Shown here: positions 7,635 through 15,471 of the stretch, one piece after another | Layout: each line of letters opens with the position of its first letter | How positions within the stretch are numbered: position 1 is the first letter of the stretch | NCBI RefSeq assembly: GCF_000347775.1 | Contig: NZ_APAT01000007.1 | Span: 23,374-87,373 of the forward strand | DNA from: Marinobacter santoriniensis NKSG1 | Lineage (GTDB): Bacteria; Pseudomonadota; Gammaproteobacteria; Pseudomonadales; Oleiphilaceae | DNA length: 64,000 nt | Direction: 5' to 3' | The notes under the pieces: model-generated | Databases searched by the model: none | Told to the model about the DNA's origin: nothing | What the model saw: the letters and a program-made list of their open reading frames with translations, nothing else | Translations under genes and position numbers: made by a program

Positions 7635-9132
7635 CTGGGTGTGTCTCCGTAGGTGGATTGGCGGGCCTGGCCGCAGAGGCCGGGAACCGGCAGGTCAGTG
7701 TGAGGCCGCCGGTCTCGGCAGGGTAGGCGTCCAGGAACCCACCAAAGCCCTCAATGATCGAGCGGCTCATGGACAGGCCTATGCCCAGGCCCTGGGGCTT
7801 GCTGGTATAGAAGGGTTGGAACATCTGACGAATGGCCTGCTCGTCGAGACCGGAGCCTTCATCGGTGACTTCAATCAGGGGTTCACCCTGGCTGTTGATG
7901 CTGGAGGCAAGGGTAATCGTTGCGGGGGTGTCACTGGCCGCTTCAGGCGCTTCCCGGGCATCCAGCGTTGCCTCGATGCCATTGCGGATGAGGTTGATCA
8001 ACACCTGTTCGAGCAGGACCGGGTCGGCGGTGACGATCGGACTGGTCGGGCTGAGCCGCTCCCGCAGACGGATGCCGGCTTTGTCTGCCTCCCAGTGACA
8101 CAGGCGGGCTACCTCGCTGATTACATCGTTCAGGGCGACCGGTGCGGTTCGCTTTCGGCCTTTACTGAGGAAAGCCCGCAGTCGTTTGATCACTTCTGAG
8201 GCCCGGTTGGCATGGTGAATGATCTTCCCCAGGCCGTCGTCGACCCGTTCGAGTGCTTCCGGGCTGTTTTCGGCACTTTTCAGGTAGCGCTGGCTGGCGC
8301 TGGCAAAATTGACGATGGTGGCCAGGGGCTGGTTCATTTCATGTGCAATGCTCGAAGCCAGCTCGCCCAGCGTTGCCAGGCGTGCGGCCCGCGCCAGTTC
8401 GTCCGCCAGACGCCGGTTGTTTTCTTCCGATTCCACCCGGGCGGTGATGTCCCTCGAGACACTGACGACTTCTACGACCGCGCCGGTGTAGGTTTCACGA
8501 ATGGCCCGGCTGGCAATCTCGAACCACCGGTGGCTGCCATCCCGATGGCGGATTTCCAGTGTCATGGTGGCATAGCCGTCGTCCCTCAGGCGGTTCCGGG
8601 TCTCCGCGAGCCGCTCGCTGATGCGGTCATCGGGGAAGACCTCCTCTAGCGTCCTGTCCCGCAGTTCTTCCGGCCAATAGCCCAGGAGGCGCCAGGAGGC
8701 CGGGGTAGCGTCGATGAACCGGCCATCGGGTGCATGCCTGGAAATGAGATCGGTGGTGTTCTCGGTGATCAGCCGGTAGAGCCGGCTGGACTGAATGGCT
8801 TCGTCCCGCACCTGCATCTCTCGGGTTGCATCACGACCGCGCAACAGCACCAGGCCCTGTTTGCTGTCGGGGATCAGCGTCCAGACAAGGGTGTGACCGG
8901 GAATCCGGGATTCGACATCTTCGATGGCGCGATTCTGCTGCAGGCAGGCCTGAATCAGCGACGTCGTGTTGATCGGCAACAGAGTCTGACTGTTGTCGAG
9001 TCCGCAATCGCCGGCGAGCTTCAGGGCGCTTGGATTGGCCTGAAGCACGGTGCCGGCCCGGTCCAGAACGAGGCCCGGTTGCGGGTCGGCGTCATGCAGG
9101 CTGAACACGGGGTGGGGGGCTAAGTCCGGCAT
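7627..9132 (-). CDS. Cytosolic PAS-domain sensor histidine kinase (FixL-like)
   Basis: This 501-aa kinase has no transmembrane segment. A first PAS-like region covers about residues 10-110 and a second PAS-PAC unit about 115-235 (ITENTTDLISRHAPDG, ending SVSRDITARVE). The HisKA dimerisation domain carries phosphoacceptor H264 in SSIAHEMNQP. The ATPase domain shows an N box (LINLIRNGIEA), a G1 box (DEGSGLD) and a G2 box (GLGIGLSMSRS). It should phosphorylate the response regulator encoded next, whose gene it overlaps by 8 bp. The absence of membrane segments implies an intracellular signal. No heme-binding residue can be assigned with confidence, so oxygen sensing as in FixL is only a possibility. 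Confidence 0.92.
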   Translation of the reverse strand: MPDLAPHPVFSLHDADPQPGLVLDRAGTVLQANPSALKLAGDCGLDNSQTLLPINTTSLIQACLQQNRAIEDVESRIPGHTLVWTLIPDSKQGLVLLRGRDATREMQVRDEAIQSSRLYRLITENTTDLISRHAPDGRFIDATPASWRLLGYWPEELRDRTLEEVFPDDRISERLAETRNRLRDDGYATMTLEIRHRDGSHRWFEIASRAIRETYTGAVVEVVSVSRDITARVESEENNRRLADELARAARLATLGELASSIAHEMNQPLATIVNFASASQRYLKSAENSPEALERVDDGLGKIIHHANRASEVIKRLRAFLSKGRKRTAPVALNDVISEVARLCHWEADKAGIRLRERLSPTSPIVTADPVLLEQVLINLIRNGIEATLDAREAPEAASDTPATITLASSINSQGEPLIEVTDEGSGLDEQAIRQMFQPFYTSKPQGLGIGLSMSRSIIEGFGGFLDAYPAETGGLTLTCRFPASAARPANPPTETHPDD

Positions 9133-9284
9133 CAGGTTTAATATAGTGGTTATTCTATAATACGTTGGTTTAGTTTCTAGTATATCTACTATCGAATACT
9201 ATCGTCGCCAGCGTAATCTTTAGCCATGTTAGCGATTTTACTGAACAGATCACAACAACAACAGTAGACCGAGAGGACCCCATC
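9133..9284. promoter_or_regulatory. Divergent promoter region with two short palindromes
   Basis: The 152-bp gap between the sensor kinase and the acyl-CoA ligase gene is clearly AT-richer than its surroundings. It holds TATAG-N8-CTATA at 9142-9159 and TAGTA-N4-TACTA at 9178-9191. Either may be a site for the nearby FixJ-type regulator. The purine-rich GAGAGGACC before 9285 is the ribosome-binding site of the ligase. Confidence 0.4.
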
Positions 9285-10913
9285 ATGACCTCGATCTTTG
9301 AGCAGGGCCTGGCCCCAGTCGATGCCAACTATGCCGTTCAGTCCCCGATTGACTTCATTGAGCGTACCGCCGCCGTCTATCCCGAATTCCCGTCAGTGAT
9401 TCACGGTGCAATTCGTTACACCTGGGCCGAGACCTACGAGCGTTGCCGCCGTCTGGCATCGGCCCTGGCGGGTCGCGGAATTGGCAAAGGCGATACGGTT
9501 GCCGTCATGTTGCCCAATATTCCGGCCATGGTGGAGAGCCATTTCGGGGTGCCAATGATCGGCGCTGTGCTCAACACGCTGAACGTTCGGCTCGATGCCG
9601 AGGCAATTGCGTTCATGCTGGAGCATGGCGAGGCGAAGGTTGTGATTGCCGATCGCGAATTTGGCGAGGTCATCCGGGATGCGATCCGGCACCTCGAGCA
9701 CAAACCCCTGGTGATCGACGTTAACGATCCGGAATACGGCGAGGGCGTTCAGGTCAGCGATCTGGATTACGAAGCCTTCCTGCAGGAAGGGGATCCCCAG
9801 TTCCAGTGGCAGTTCCCGGACAACGAGTGGAATGCGATTTCCCTGAACTATACCTCCGGCACCACCGGCAATCCCAAGGGCGTGGTCTATCACCATCGTG
9901 GCGCCTACCTGAATGCGCTCGGCAACCAGACAGTCTGGTCGATGGGCATGCACCCGGTGTACCTCTGGACCCTGCCGATGTTCCATTGCAACGGCTGGTG
10001 CTTTCCGTGGACGGTCACGGCCATGGCGGGCACCCATGTGTGCCTGCGTCGCGTCGACCCGGAAAAGATCCTGCAACTGATCCGAGATCACCAGGTGACC
10101 CACATGTGCGGTGCACCGATTGTTCTGAACGCATTGCTCAATGCGCCTGCGGCCGCGAAGGCGGGCATCGATCATGAGGTCAAGTCCATGACCGCCGGCG
10201 CCGCGCCACCTGCCCAGGTGATTGGTGCCGTTGAAGAAATGGGAATCCAGGTCACTCACGTTTACGGTCTGACCGAAGTGTATGGTCCGGTGACGGTCTG
10301 CGCCTGGAAATCGGAGTGGGATGAATTGCCCCTGGATCAGCGGGCCCGCATCAAGGCCCGCCAGGGTGTCCGGTATCACACCCTGGCTGGCACCATGGTC
10401 GGCGATCCCAACACCATGGAACCGGTACCCCGTGACGGCAAGACCATTGGTGAAATTTTCCTGCGTGGTAACACCGTGATGAAGGGCTACCTGAAAAACC
10501 CGACCGCCACCGAGGAGGCTTTCCGGGGCGGCTGGTTCCATACCGGGGACCTGGCGGTGTGGCATGAAGACGGCTACATGGAAATCAAGGACCGCCTCAA
10601 GGACATCATCATCTCCGGTGGTGAGAATATTTCCACGATCGAAGTGGAGGACGCCCTGTATCGCCATCCGGCCGTGCTGGAGGCAGCGGTGGTTGCCCGC
10701 CCTGACGAGAAATGGGGCGAGACGCCCTGTGCGTTTATCACGCTCAAACCGGAGGCCGGTGAGGTATCGGAGGACGATATCATCGCCTTCTGTCGGGAGC
10801 ATCTGGCCCGCTTCAAGGTGCCCAAGACGGTCGTTTTCACCGAGTTGCCCAAAACCTCTACCGGAAAGATCCAGAAATTCGTCCTTCGCGGACAAGCGAA
10901 AGAGTTGTCGTAA
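9285..10913 (+). CDS. AMP-forming acyl-CoA ligase (medium-chain / DmdB-like)
   Basis: This 542-aa member of the ANL adenylate-forming family activates a carboxylic acid with ATP and then transfers the acyl group to CoA. Family motifs are in order: the phosphate-binding loop YTSGTTGNPKGV (near residue 190), the nucleotide motif VYGLTE (near 328), the GDLAVWHEDGYMEIKDRLKD hinge region and the C-terminal lysine in TSTGKIQKF. The block FHCNGWCFPWT is typical of the subgroup that includes AlkK-like medium-chain and methylmercaptopropionate CoA ligases, so a medium-chain or short thio-acid substrate is likely. It is divergent from a FixL/FixJ-like pair, a plausible controller. A hairpin follows the stop codon. 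Confidence 0.9.
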   Translation: MTSIFEQGLAPVDANYAVQSPIDFIERTAAVYPEFPSVIHGAIRYTWAETYERCRRLASALAGRGIGKGDTVAVMLPNIPAMVESHFGVPMIGAVLNTLNVRLDAEAIAFMLEHGEAKVVIADREFGEVIRDAIRHLEHKPLVIDVNDPEYGEGVQVSDLDYEAFLQEGDPQFQWQFPDNEWNAISLNYTSGTTGNPKGVVYHHRGAYLNALGNQTVWSMGMHPVYLWTLPMFHCNGWCFPWTVTAMAGTHVCLRRVDPEKILQLIRDHQVTHMCGAPIVLNALLNAPAAAKAGIDHEVKSMTAGAAPPAQVIGAVEEMGIQVTHVYGLTEVYGPVTVCAWKSEWDELPLDQRARIKARQGVRYHTLAGTMVGDPNTMEPVPRDGKTIGEIFLRGNTVMKGYLKNPTATEEAFRGGWFHTGDLAVWHEDGYMEIKDRLKDIIISGGENISTIEVEDALYRHPAVLEAAVVARPDEKWGETPCAFITLKPEAGEVSEDDIIAFCREHLARFKVPKTVVFTELPKTSTGKIQKFVLRGQAKELS

Positions 10914-11168
10914 CCACAGGCCTCCCGACCGGGAGGCGTACCCCTCTGTGTGTCCTTGGGAGGTCTGGCGGCGCTGGCCCCGCCTCCCTTTTTTGCTTTC
11001 TCCTGTCGTACCGCCCCTCCAGCTTTTGTCATTTGATGACAACCTGTTCTGTTTTTGGTCCCCTCTGCTTTTCTGTTCACCTGTCCCGGGAGTAAACTCG
11101 ACAAGTTGTTCGGTTTTTGGCCATTATTAACGCCACAACAATAAAATTATCAGTGGCAGGAGGCTCAC
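10914..11168. promoter_or_regulatory. Intergenic region with a hairpin and a perfect palindrome
   Basis: GCCTCCCG-AC-CGGGAGGC (10920-10937) is an 8-bp hairpin directly after the ligase stop codon; it lacks a clear T-run and may stabilise or end the mRNA. A perfect palindrome TTGTCAT-TTG-ATGACAA lies at 11026-11042 and looks like an operator for a dimeric regulator, possibly GntR-type. A smaller one, CGACAA-G-TTGT, is near 11098. The Shine-Dalgarno GGAGG precedes the next gene. Confidence 0.45.
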
Positions 11169-12002
11169 ATGACGATCAGTTCCACCCCGGAGGACGTGTC
11201 CGTTTCGCCCAGGCACATTCGTTTTGATGTCAGCGAAGATCTCAAGAAACTCTGGCATGGCAACGATGCCTTTCGAACGGCTTTTTTCAATGCTCTGTCC
11301 CTGCAATTCCCCGAGGGCGAGCAGCAGTTCATCAGCGCTGTGCGACACTATCGTGATCGGATCGACGACCCCAAGCTGGCCGGTGAAATACGGGGATTTA
11401 TCGGGCAGGAGGCTCTGCACAGCCGCGAACACAAGGATTACAACGAGGCGCTCAAGGCCCGGGGCTATGATATCGAGGCGATCGACCGGCGCTTCGACCG
11501 TCACATGAAATGGGTCCGGAAATTACCGCCCAGCCGGCAACTGGCCGGTACCTGTGGTGCGGAGCATTACACGGCGGTTCTGGCGAATGCGATCCTGAAA
11601 AACCCCGAGTGGATGGAAGGCGCGACGCCGACCATGCAACAGCTGTGGCGCTGGCACGCCATCGAGGAAACCGAACACAAGTCGGTGGCGTTTGATGTTT
11701 ACCGCAACTGTGTCGGTGATGACCGTTTGCGCCGCATTGTCTTCCTTTTTGTGACCTGGAATTTCTTCAAATACACGTTCCTGAATACCTGCAGCCTGCT
11801 TCGAAAGGACGGCAAACTCTGGAGTCTGCGCACCTGGCTGGGCGGCCTGAATTTCCTGTGGGGCAAACCGGGCGTCATCCGTCGGTGCCTGCCGGACTTT
11901 CTGGCCTATATGCGCCGGGATTTCCATCCCTGGCAGCAGGACAATCGCGCGTTGTTGCGGGAAAACCTGGAGCAGCTGGAGTCGGGGTACGCCGCCAATT
12001 GA
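11169..12002 (+). CDS. Predicted metal-dependent hydrolase (PF10118 family)
   Basis: This 277-aa protein matches the 'predicted metal-dependent hydrolase' family (PF10118), whose enzymatic role is not established. It is mostly helical, and the likely metal ligands are arranged as in ferritin-like di-iron proteins: FIGQEALHSREHKDY (about 80-94), CGAEHYTAVL (about 129-138) and WHAIEETEHKSVAFDVY (about 162-178). A hydrophobic segment near 195-215 suggests membrane contact. It stands alone on the plus strand with a good Shine-Dalgarno (GGAGG). Confidence 0.8.
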   Translation: MTISSTPEDVSVSPRHIRFDVSEDLKKLWHGNDAFRTAFFNALSLQFPEGEQQFISAVRHYRDRIDDPKLAGEIRGFIGQEALHSREHKDYNEALKARGYDIEAIDRRFDRHMKWVRKLPPSRQLAGTCGAEHYTAVLANAILKNPEWMEGATPTMQQLWRWHAIEETEHKSVAFDVYRNCVGDDRLRRIVFLFVTWNFFKYTFLNTCSLLRKDGKLWSLRTWLGGLNFLWGKPGVIRRCLPDFLAYMRRDFHPWQQDNRALLRENLEQLESGYAAN

Positions 12003-12111
12003 TACGGATACTGAAATTCCCGTCGCCTTGTGTAAAACTGGGCTTCCCCAGAACAATGACAATAAAGGGCATTCCCGACCGAGGAATGACCCGTAGCCGG
12101 AGGCAGCCCTT

Positions 12112-13062
12112 ATGCGAGTAGGTTTGATCGTCGATTCCGCTTGTGATCTACCCTATGAGTTCAGTCGCAAGCATGATCTTTTCATCCTTCCCGTCACGGC
12201 CAGGATTGATGGTCAGACCTACATTGACGAGCACGATCCGGTACGCACCCAGGAGTTCTATCAGAGCGGTCTCCTTCAGAAGGGACACCAGGCGGAAACG
12301 GAAGCCTTCTCGGCTGGGCAGATCCACGATCTGTTCATGGAAAAGATTGTCACCCAGTTCGATGTGGCGATCTGTGAGACGGTTACCCGCAGCCGAAGCC
12401 TGATCTATCAGAACGCCACGGAAGCCATGAACAGCGTGCTCTCCAACTATGAGCGCGCGCGATCGGCGGCTGGCCGCGAAGGAAAGTTCTCGATGCGGGT
12501 CATCGACAGCCGACAGATTTTTGCGGGGCAGGGACTGCTTGCCGCCCATACCCTGAAACTGATCGATCAGAAGCTCTCGAAAAATGCCCTCAGGCATGAA
12601 GTCGAAACCTTTACCGACAAGATCTACACCTGCGTGATTCCGCGGGACCTTCACTACATTCGTGAGCGTGCCCGTCGCCGTGGAGACAAGAGTGTCTCTG
12701 CCCTCGTGGCGTTCCTTGGCAAGGCGCTGAATATTACCCCGGTGATTTTCGGGAAGGGCGCGGAAGGGCAGCCGGCGGCCAAAACCCGGAATTTCGACGC
12801 TGCGGTGGAAAAGGTCATGAACTATGCGGCTGCTCGCGTTGAAGCCGGTCTGTTGACGCCCTACGTGAGCCTCTCCTGCGGTCTGACCTGGACCGAAATC
12901 GAGGATCTGCCCGGCCTGAACCGGCTCCGGGATGCCTGCGAGCGCAACGGTGTTGAGCTGCTGCTTTCCCAGATGGGAATTACCAGCAGTATCTACGTCG
13001 GGCCGGGGAGTCTGTGTCTGGCGTTGGCAGCAGAGCCGCATACCTTCAACGATTTTCAGTAA
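12112..13062 (+). CDS. DegV-family fatty-acid-binding protein
   Basis: This 316-aa DegV-domain protein begins with the family start VGLIVDSACDLP, followed by the PVTARIDGQTYID block and the FSAGQIHDLF segment. Known members bind a fatty acid; in Gram-positives (FakB) they present it to a fatty-acid kinase. No kinase partner is visible here, so its role is open. The size is slightly above the usual 280 because of inserts around residues 100-150. It is preceded by a small imperfect hairpin (about 12068-12093) and has its own ribosome-binding site (GGAGG at 12099-12103). Confidence 0.85.
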   Translation: MRVGLIVDSACDLPYEFSRKHDLFILPVTARIDGQTYIDEHDPVRTQEFYQSGLLQKGHQAETEAFSAGQIHDLFMEKIVTQFDVAICETVTRSRSLIYQNATEAMNSVLSNYERARSAAGREGKFSMRVIDSRQIFAGQGLLAAHTLKLIDQKLSKNALRHEVETFTDKIYTCVIPRDLHYIRERARRRGDKSVSALVAFLGKALNITPVIFGKGAEGQPAAKTRNFDAAVEKVMNYAAARVEAGLLTPYVSLSCGLTWTEIEDLPGLNRLRDACERNGVELLLSQMGITSSIYVGPGSLCLALAAEPHTFNDFQ

Positions 13063-13206
13063 CTGACGACTCCTTTCGGCACGCGCTGGCTTGGCTGCCA
13101 TGCGCGCAGGCCTCAGTAATTTGAGCAAATCCCGCCACGCCGACTTCGTGTTAGCCTCGACTCAGAATTCCACGGACTGCCCGCCGGGCTTGAGGACGGA
13201 AACGAT

Positions 13207-14241
13207 ATGACCAAATCCACTGGCGCTCTGGCCGACCAGTTGTTCGAAGCGCACGTCAGACACGAGTTGGCGGCCCTGAAGGGCGCCAAGCTGAAGCGGT
13301 TTCTTGAAAAGGAGATCGACGGGCTTCTGGATCATGCCGGCCGCATTACGCTGAATCGTGTGGCCAGCGTTGATCGCGTGATGGGTGTCATCCAGCGGAT
13401 CGTGGTTGAAATGGAGCTGGATGCCGGTATCCCGGAGCTGGCGGCTGAAATGGCCACCGAAGTTCTGAACGCGCCGGTCCAGTCCGAAACCCGACTCGGA
13501 GAGATCCTGAGCCGTGAACAGGCGTCCGATTTTCTGGAGCAGGCCCTGGAACTCCGGCAGCAGCGGGAGCGGGTGATCAGTGAGATCATGGCGCATCCGG
13601 TGTACCAGGAACTGGTATCCAATGTGGTTTATCACGGCCTGGTGAATTATCTGTACGAGGATAATCTGATTACCCGCTCGGTACCGGGTGTTGGATCCAT
13701 GATGAAATTCGGCAAGAAGATGGCCAATCGGGCGGTTCCGGGACTGGACGAGACCTTTGAGCGCCGGATCAAGACCTGGCTGGCCGACAGTCTGCCCGGC
13801 CTGATCGCCCGTAGCGAGCAGTTCCTGAACCGGGCGCTCAGTGACGATGAGCTGCGGGACAGCGTGATGGCCGCCTGGGTGGCGGTGGAGGATCAGACCG
13901 TCTCGGAACTCCGGGAAGGGCTGGGGGATGTCCAGCTCCAGGAGTTTGTCGTACTCGGTTATGAATTCTGGCTGGAATTCCGCAAGACCGGCTATTTCGA
14001 AGGCTGTGCCAGGGCCGTCGTGGAACACCTCTTTGCCAAATATGGCGACCGGCCCATTATGGATCTGCTGACGGATGTCGGGGTCACCCGGGAGGTGATC
14101 CTCGCAGAGGTGGATGCGTACGCACTTCCGGTGATGGACGTCCTGCGCGAAGAGGGTTATGTTGAGGCCCTGGTGCGGCGCCGGCTGTCGGCTTTCTACA
14201 AATCCGCCGCTGCCCGAAAACTCCTTGAACCGGAGGCGTGA
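13207..14241 (+). CDS. Conserved hypothetical helical protein
   Basis: I do not recognise a named domain in this 344-aa protein. It is almost wholly alpha-helical and acidic, without signal peptide. A short stretch around residues 145-185 (MAHPVYQELVSNVVYHGLVNYLY followed by a GVGSMMKFGKKMANRAVPG loop) is more hydrophobic and could touch a membrane. The N-terminal half has several charged heptad-like helices. It stands between degV and a LysE-family exporter. Good codon use and the Shine-Dalgarno-like GAGGACGGAAACG before 13207 support that it is real. Confidence 0.72.
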   Translation: MTKSTGALADQLFEAHVRHELAALKGAKLKRFLEKEIDGLLDHAGRITLNRVASVDRVMGVIQRIVVEMELDAGIPELAAEMATEVLNAPVQSETRLGEILSREQASDFLEQALELRQQRERVISEIMAHPVYQELVSNVVYHGLVNYLYEDNLITRSVPGVGSMMKFGKKMANRAVPGLDETFERRIKTWLADSLPGLIARSEQFLNRALSDDELRDSVMAAWVAVEDQTVSELREGLGDVQLQEFVVLGYEFWLEFRKTGYFEGCARAVVEHLFAKYGDRPIMDLLTDVGVTREVILAEVDAYALPVMDVLREEGYVEALVRRRLSAFYKSAAARKLLEPEA

Positions 14242-14279
14242 GAACGCGGTCTCCGGGCTGTTTTCCGGAGGCTGTTGTC

Positions 14280-14909
14280 TTGAGTGACCTGTTCTGGGCC
14301 TATCTCCTGGCCATCACATTGCTGACCATTACGCCGGGCGTCGATACGCTGCTGGTGATGCGCAATACCGGTCGTGGTGGCCTCAAAGACGGTTGCGTGA
14401 CCAGTGTCGGGATCTGCAGTGGGCTGTTTATCCACGCTACCCTGTCGGCATTGGGAATCTCGGTGTTGCTGGTGGAGACGGCCTGGGCGTTTCTCCTGCT
14501 CAAGGCTCTTGGCGCCTGTTATCTGGTCTGGCTGGGCGTTGCGTCTCTGCGCCAGGCATTGAGCCGCCGGACATCTGACGCTGATCTGGCACAGGTGCCA
14601 GCGATGCCCCGAAGCTCACTTACCGGTGCCTTTCGTGAAGGATTGCTGTCGAACGTGCTGAACCCCAAGACGGCGCTGTTCTATATGGCACTTCTGCCCC
14701 AGTTCATTGATCCGGCGGGCAACGCTTTCCAGCAGTCACTGGTCCTGGCGTCCGTACATTTCGTGTTGGCGATGGTCTGGCAATGCGGGCTGGCCTGGGT
14801 GGTGGTCCGGTTTCGCGGCCTCAGGGCCAGCCAGAAGCTCCGTCGAGCCCTGCATGGCCTGACCGGTGGCTTCTTTGTCGCAATAGGGGCGAAGCTGGCG
14901 GTCAGTTGA
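14280..14909 (+). CDS. LysE/RhtB-family amino-acid exporter, TTG start
   Basis: This 209-aa inner-membrane protein has about six hydrophobic segments and the family signature near the N-terminus (TITPGVDTLLVMRNTGRGG), plus NPKTALFYMALLPQF in the middle. LysE/RhtB proteins export amino acids or related compounds such as homoserine lactone. The TTG start at 14280 is chosen because GGAGG (14267-14271) is 8 bp upstream and the first membrane segment then begins at once; an earlier ATG lacks a ribosome-binding site and overlaps the previous gene. It shares a bidirectional terminator with fdxA. Confidence 0.85.
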   Translation: MSDLFWAYLLAITLLTITPGVDTLLVMRNTGRGGLKDGCVTSVGICSGLFIHATLSALGISVLLVETAWAFLLLKALGACYLVWLGVASLRQALSRRTSDADLAQVPAMPRSSLTGAFREGLLSNVLNPKTALFYMALLPQFIDPAGNAFQQSLVLASVHFVLAMVWQCGLAWVVVRFRGLRASQKLRRALHGLTGGFFVAIGAKLAVS

Positions 14910-14925
14910 GCGGGTATCGAAGAAC

Positions 14926-14956
14926 GAAAAAAGGGAAGCCCTCGGGCTTCCCTTTT
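14926..14956. terminator. Bidirectional intrinsic terminator between lysE-like gene and fdxA
   Basis: GGGAAGCC-CTCG-GGCTTCCC (14933-14952) is a perfect 8-bp stem. It is flanked by a run of A on the left (14926-14932) and TTTT on the right, so it can terminate both converging transcripts. Confidence 0.9.
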
Positions 14957-14983
14957 GTGTCCTGGGAGGGCGCAGTCGGCCTC

Positions 14984-15307
14984 TCAGCGCTCCAGATACT
15001 GGAGCTTGTTGGGCTTGCCGTCCCACTCTTCCGCGTCCGGAAGGGGATCTTTCTTCTCGGTGATGTTGGGCCACTTGCCGGCCAGATCGGCGTTGATCTC
15101 CACGAACTGGACCTGATCCGCCGGGAGCTCGTCTTCCGAGAAGATGGCTTCCGCAGGGCACTCGGGCTCGCACAGGGCACAGTCGATGCACTCGTCGGGG
15201 TCGATCACCAGAAAGTTCGGACCCTCGTAGAAACAGTCTACGGGGCAGACCTCCACGCAGTCCGTGTATTTGCACTTAATGCAGTTATCAGTAACGATAA
15301 AAGCCAT
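14984..15307 (-). CDS. fdxA: Seven-iron ferredoxin FdxA
   Basis: This 107-aa ferredoxin is of the Azotobacter FdI type, holding one [3Fe-4S] and one [4Fe-4S] cluster. Cysteines C9, C17, C21 and C25 and the second set C40, C43, C46 and C50 match the family pattern (one residue shifted from Azotobacter FdI); C12 is an extra cysteine in the first loop. The long acidic C-terminal tail (about 60-107) is normal for the family. It carries electrons in the cytosol; the partner is unknown. The start at 15307 gives the standard [12 protein letters not shown] beginning. It lies next to mutS, as in Pseudomonas. Confidence 0.95.
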   Translation of the reverse strand: MAFIVTDNCIKCKYTDCVEVCPVDCFYEGPNFLVIDPDECIDCALCEPECPAEAIFSEDELPADQVQFVEINADLAGKWPNITEKKDPLPDAEEWDGKPNKLQYLER

Positions 15308-15471
15308 AGTCAGATCCCTGGTCTTTGAGTGTTCATTCTCATCAGGAGCCCCAGATCGCAAGCCTCCTGCTTATAATTCGGTGCGCGATATTGTAGGGAG
15401 CGCCCTTCAAAGGGGCAAGCATTCGCCTGCTATAAGGTTATTACGCAGGTCAGAATCAGGCCAGCCCCAGG

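Noticed and set aside
7627..9132. Oxygen-sensing heme FixL
   Set aside because: The PAS domains fit, but I could not find a convincing proximal histidine in the right context, so only the general kinase call is kept.
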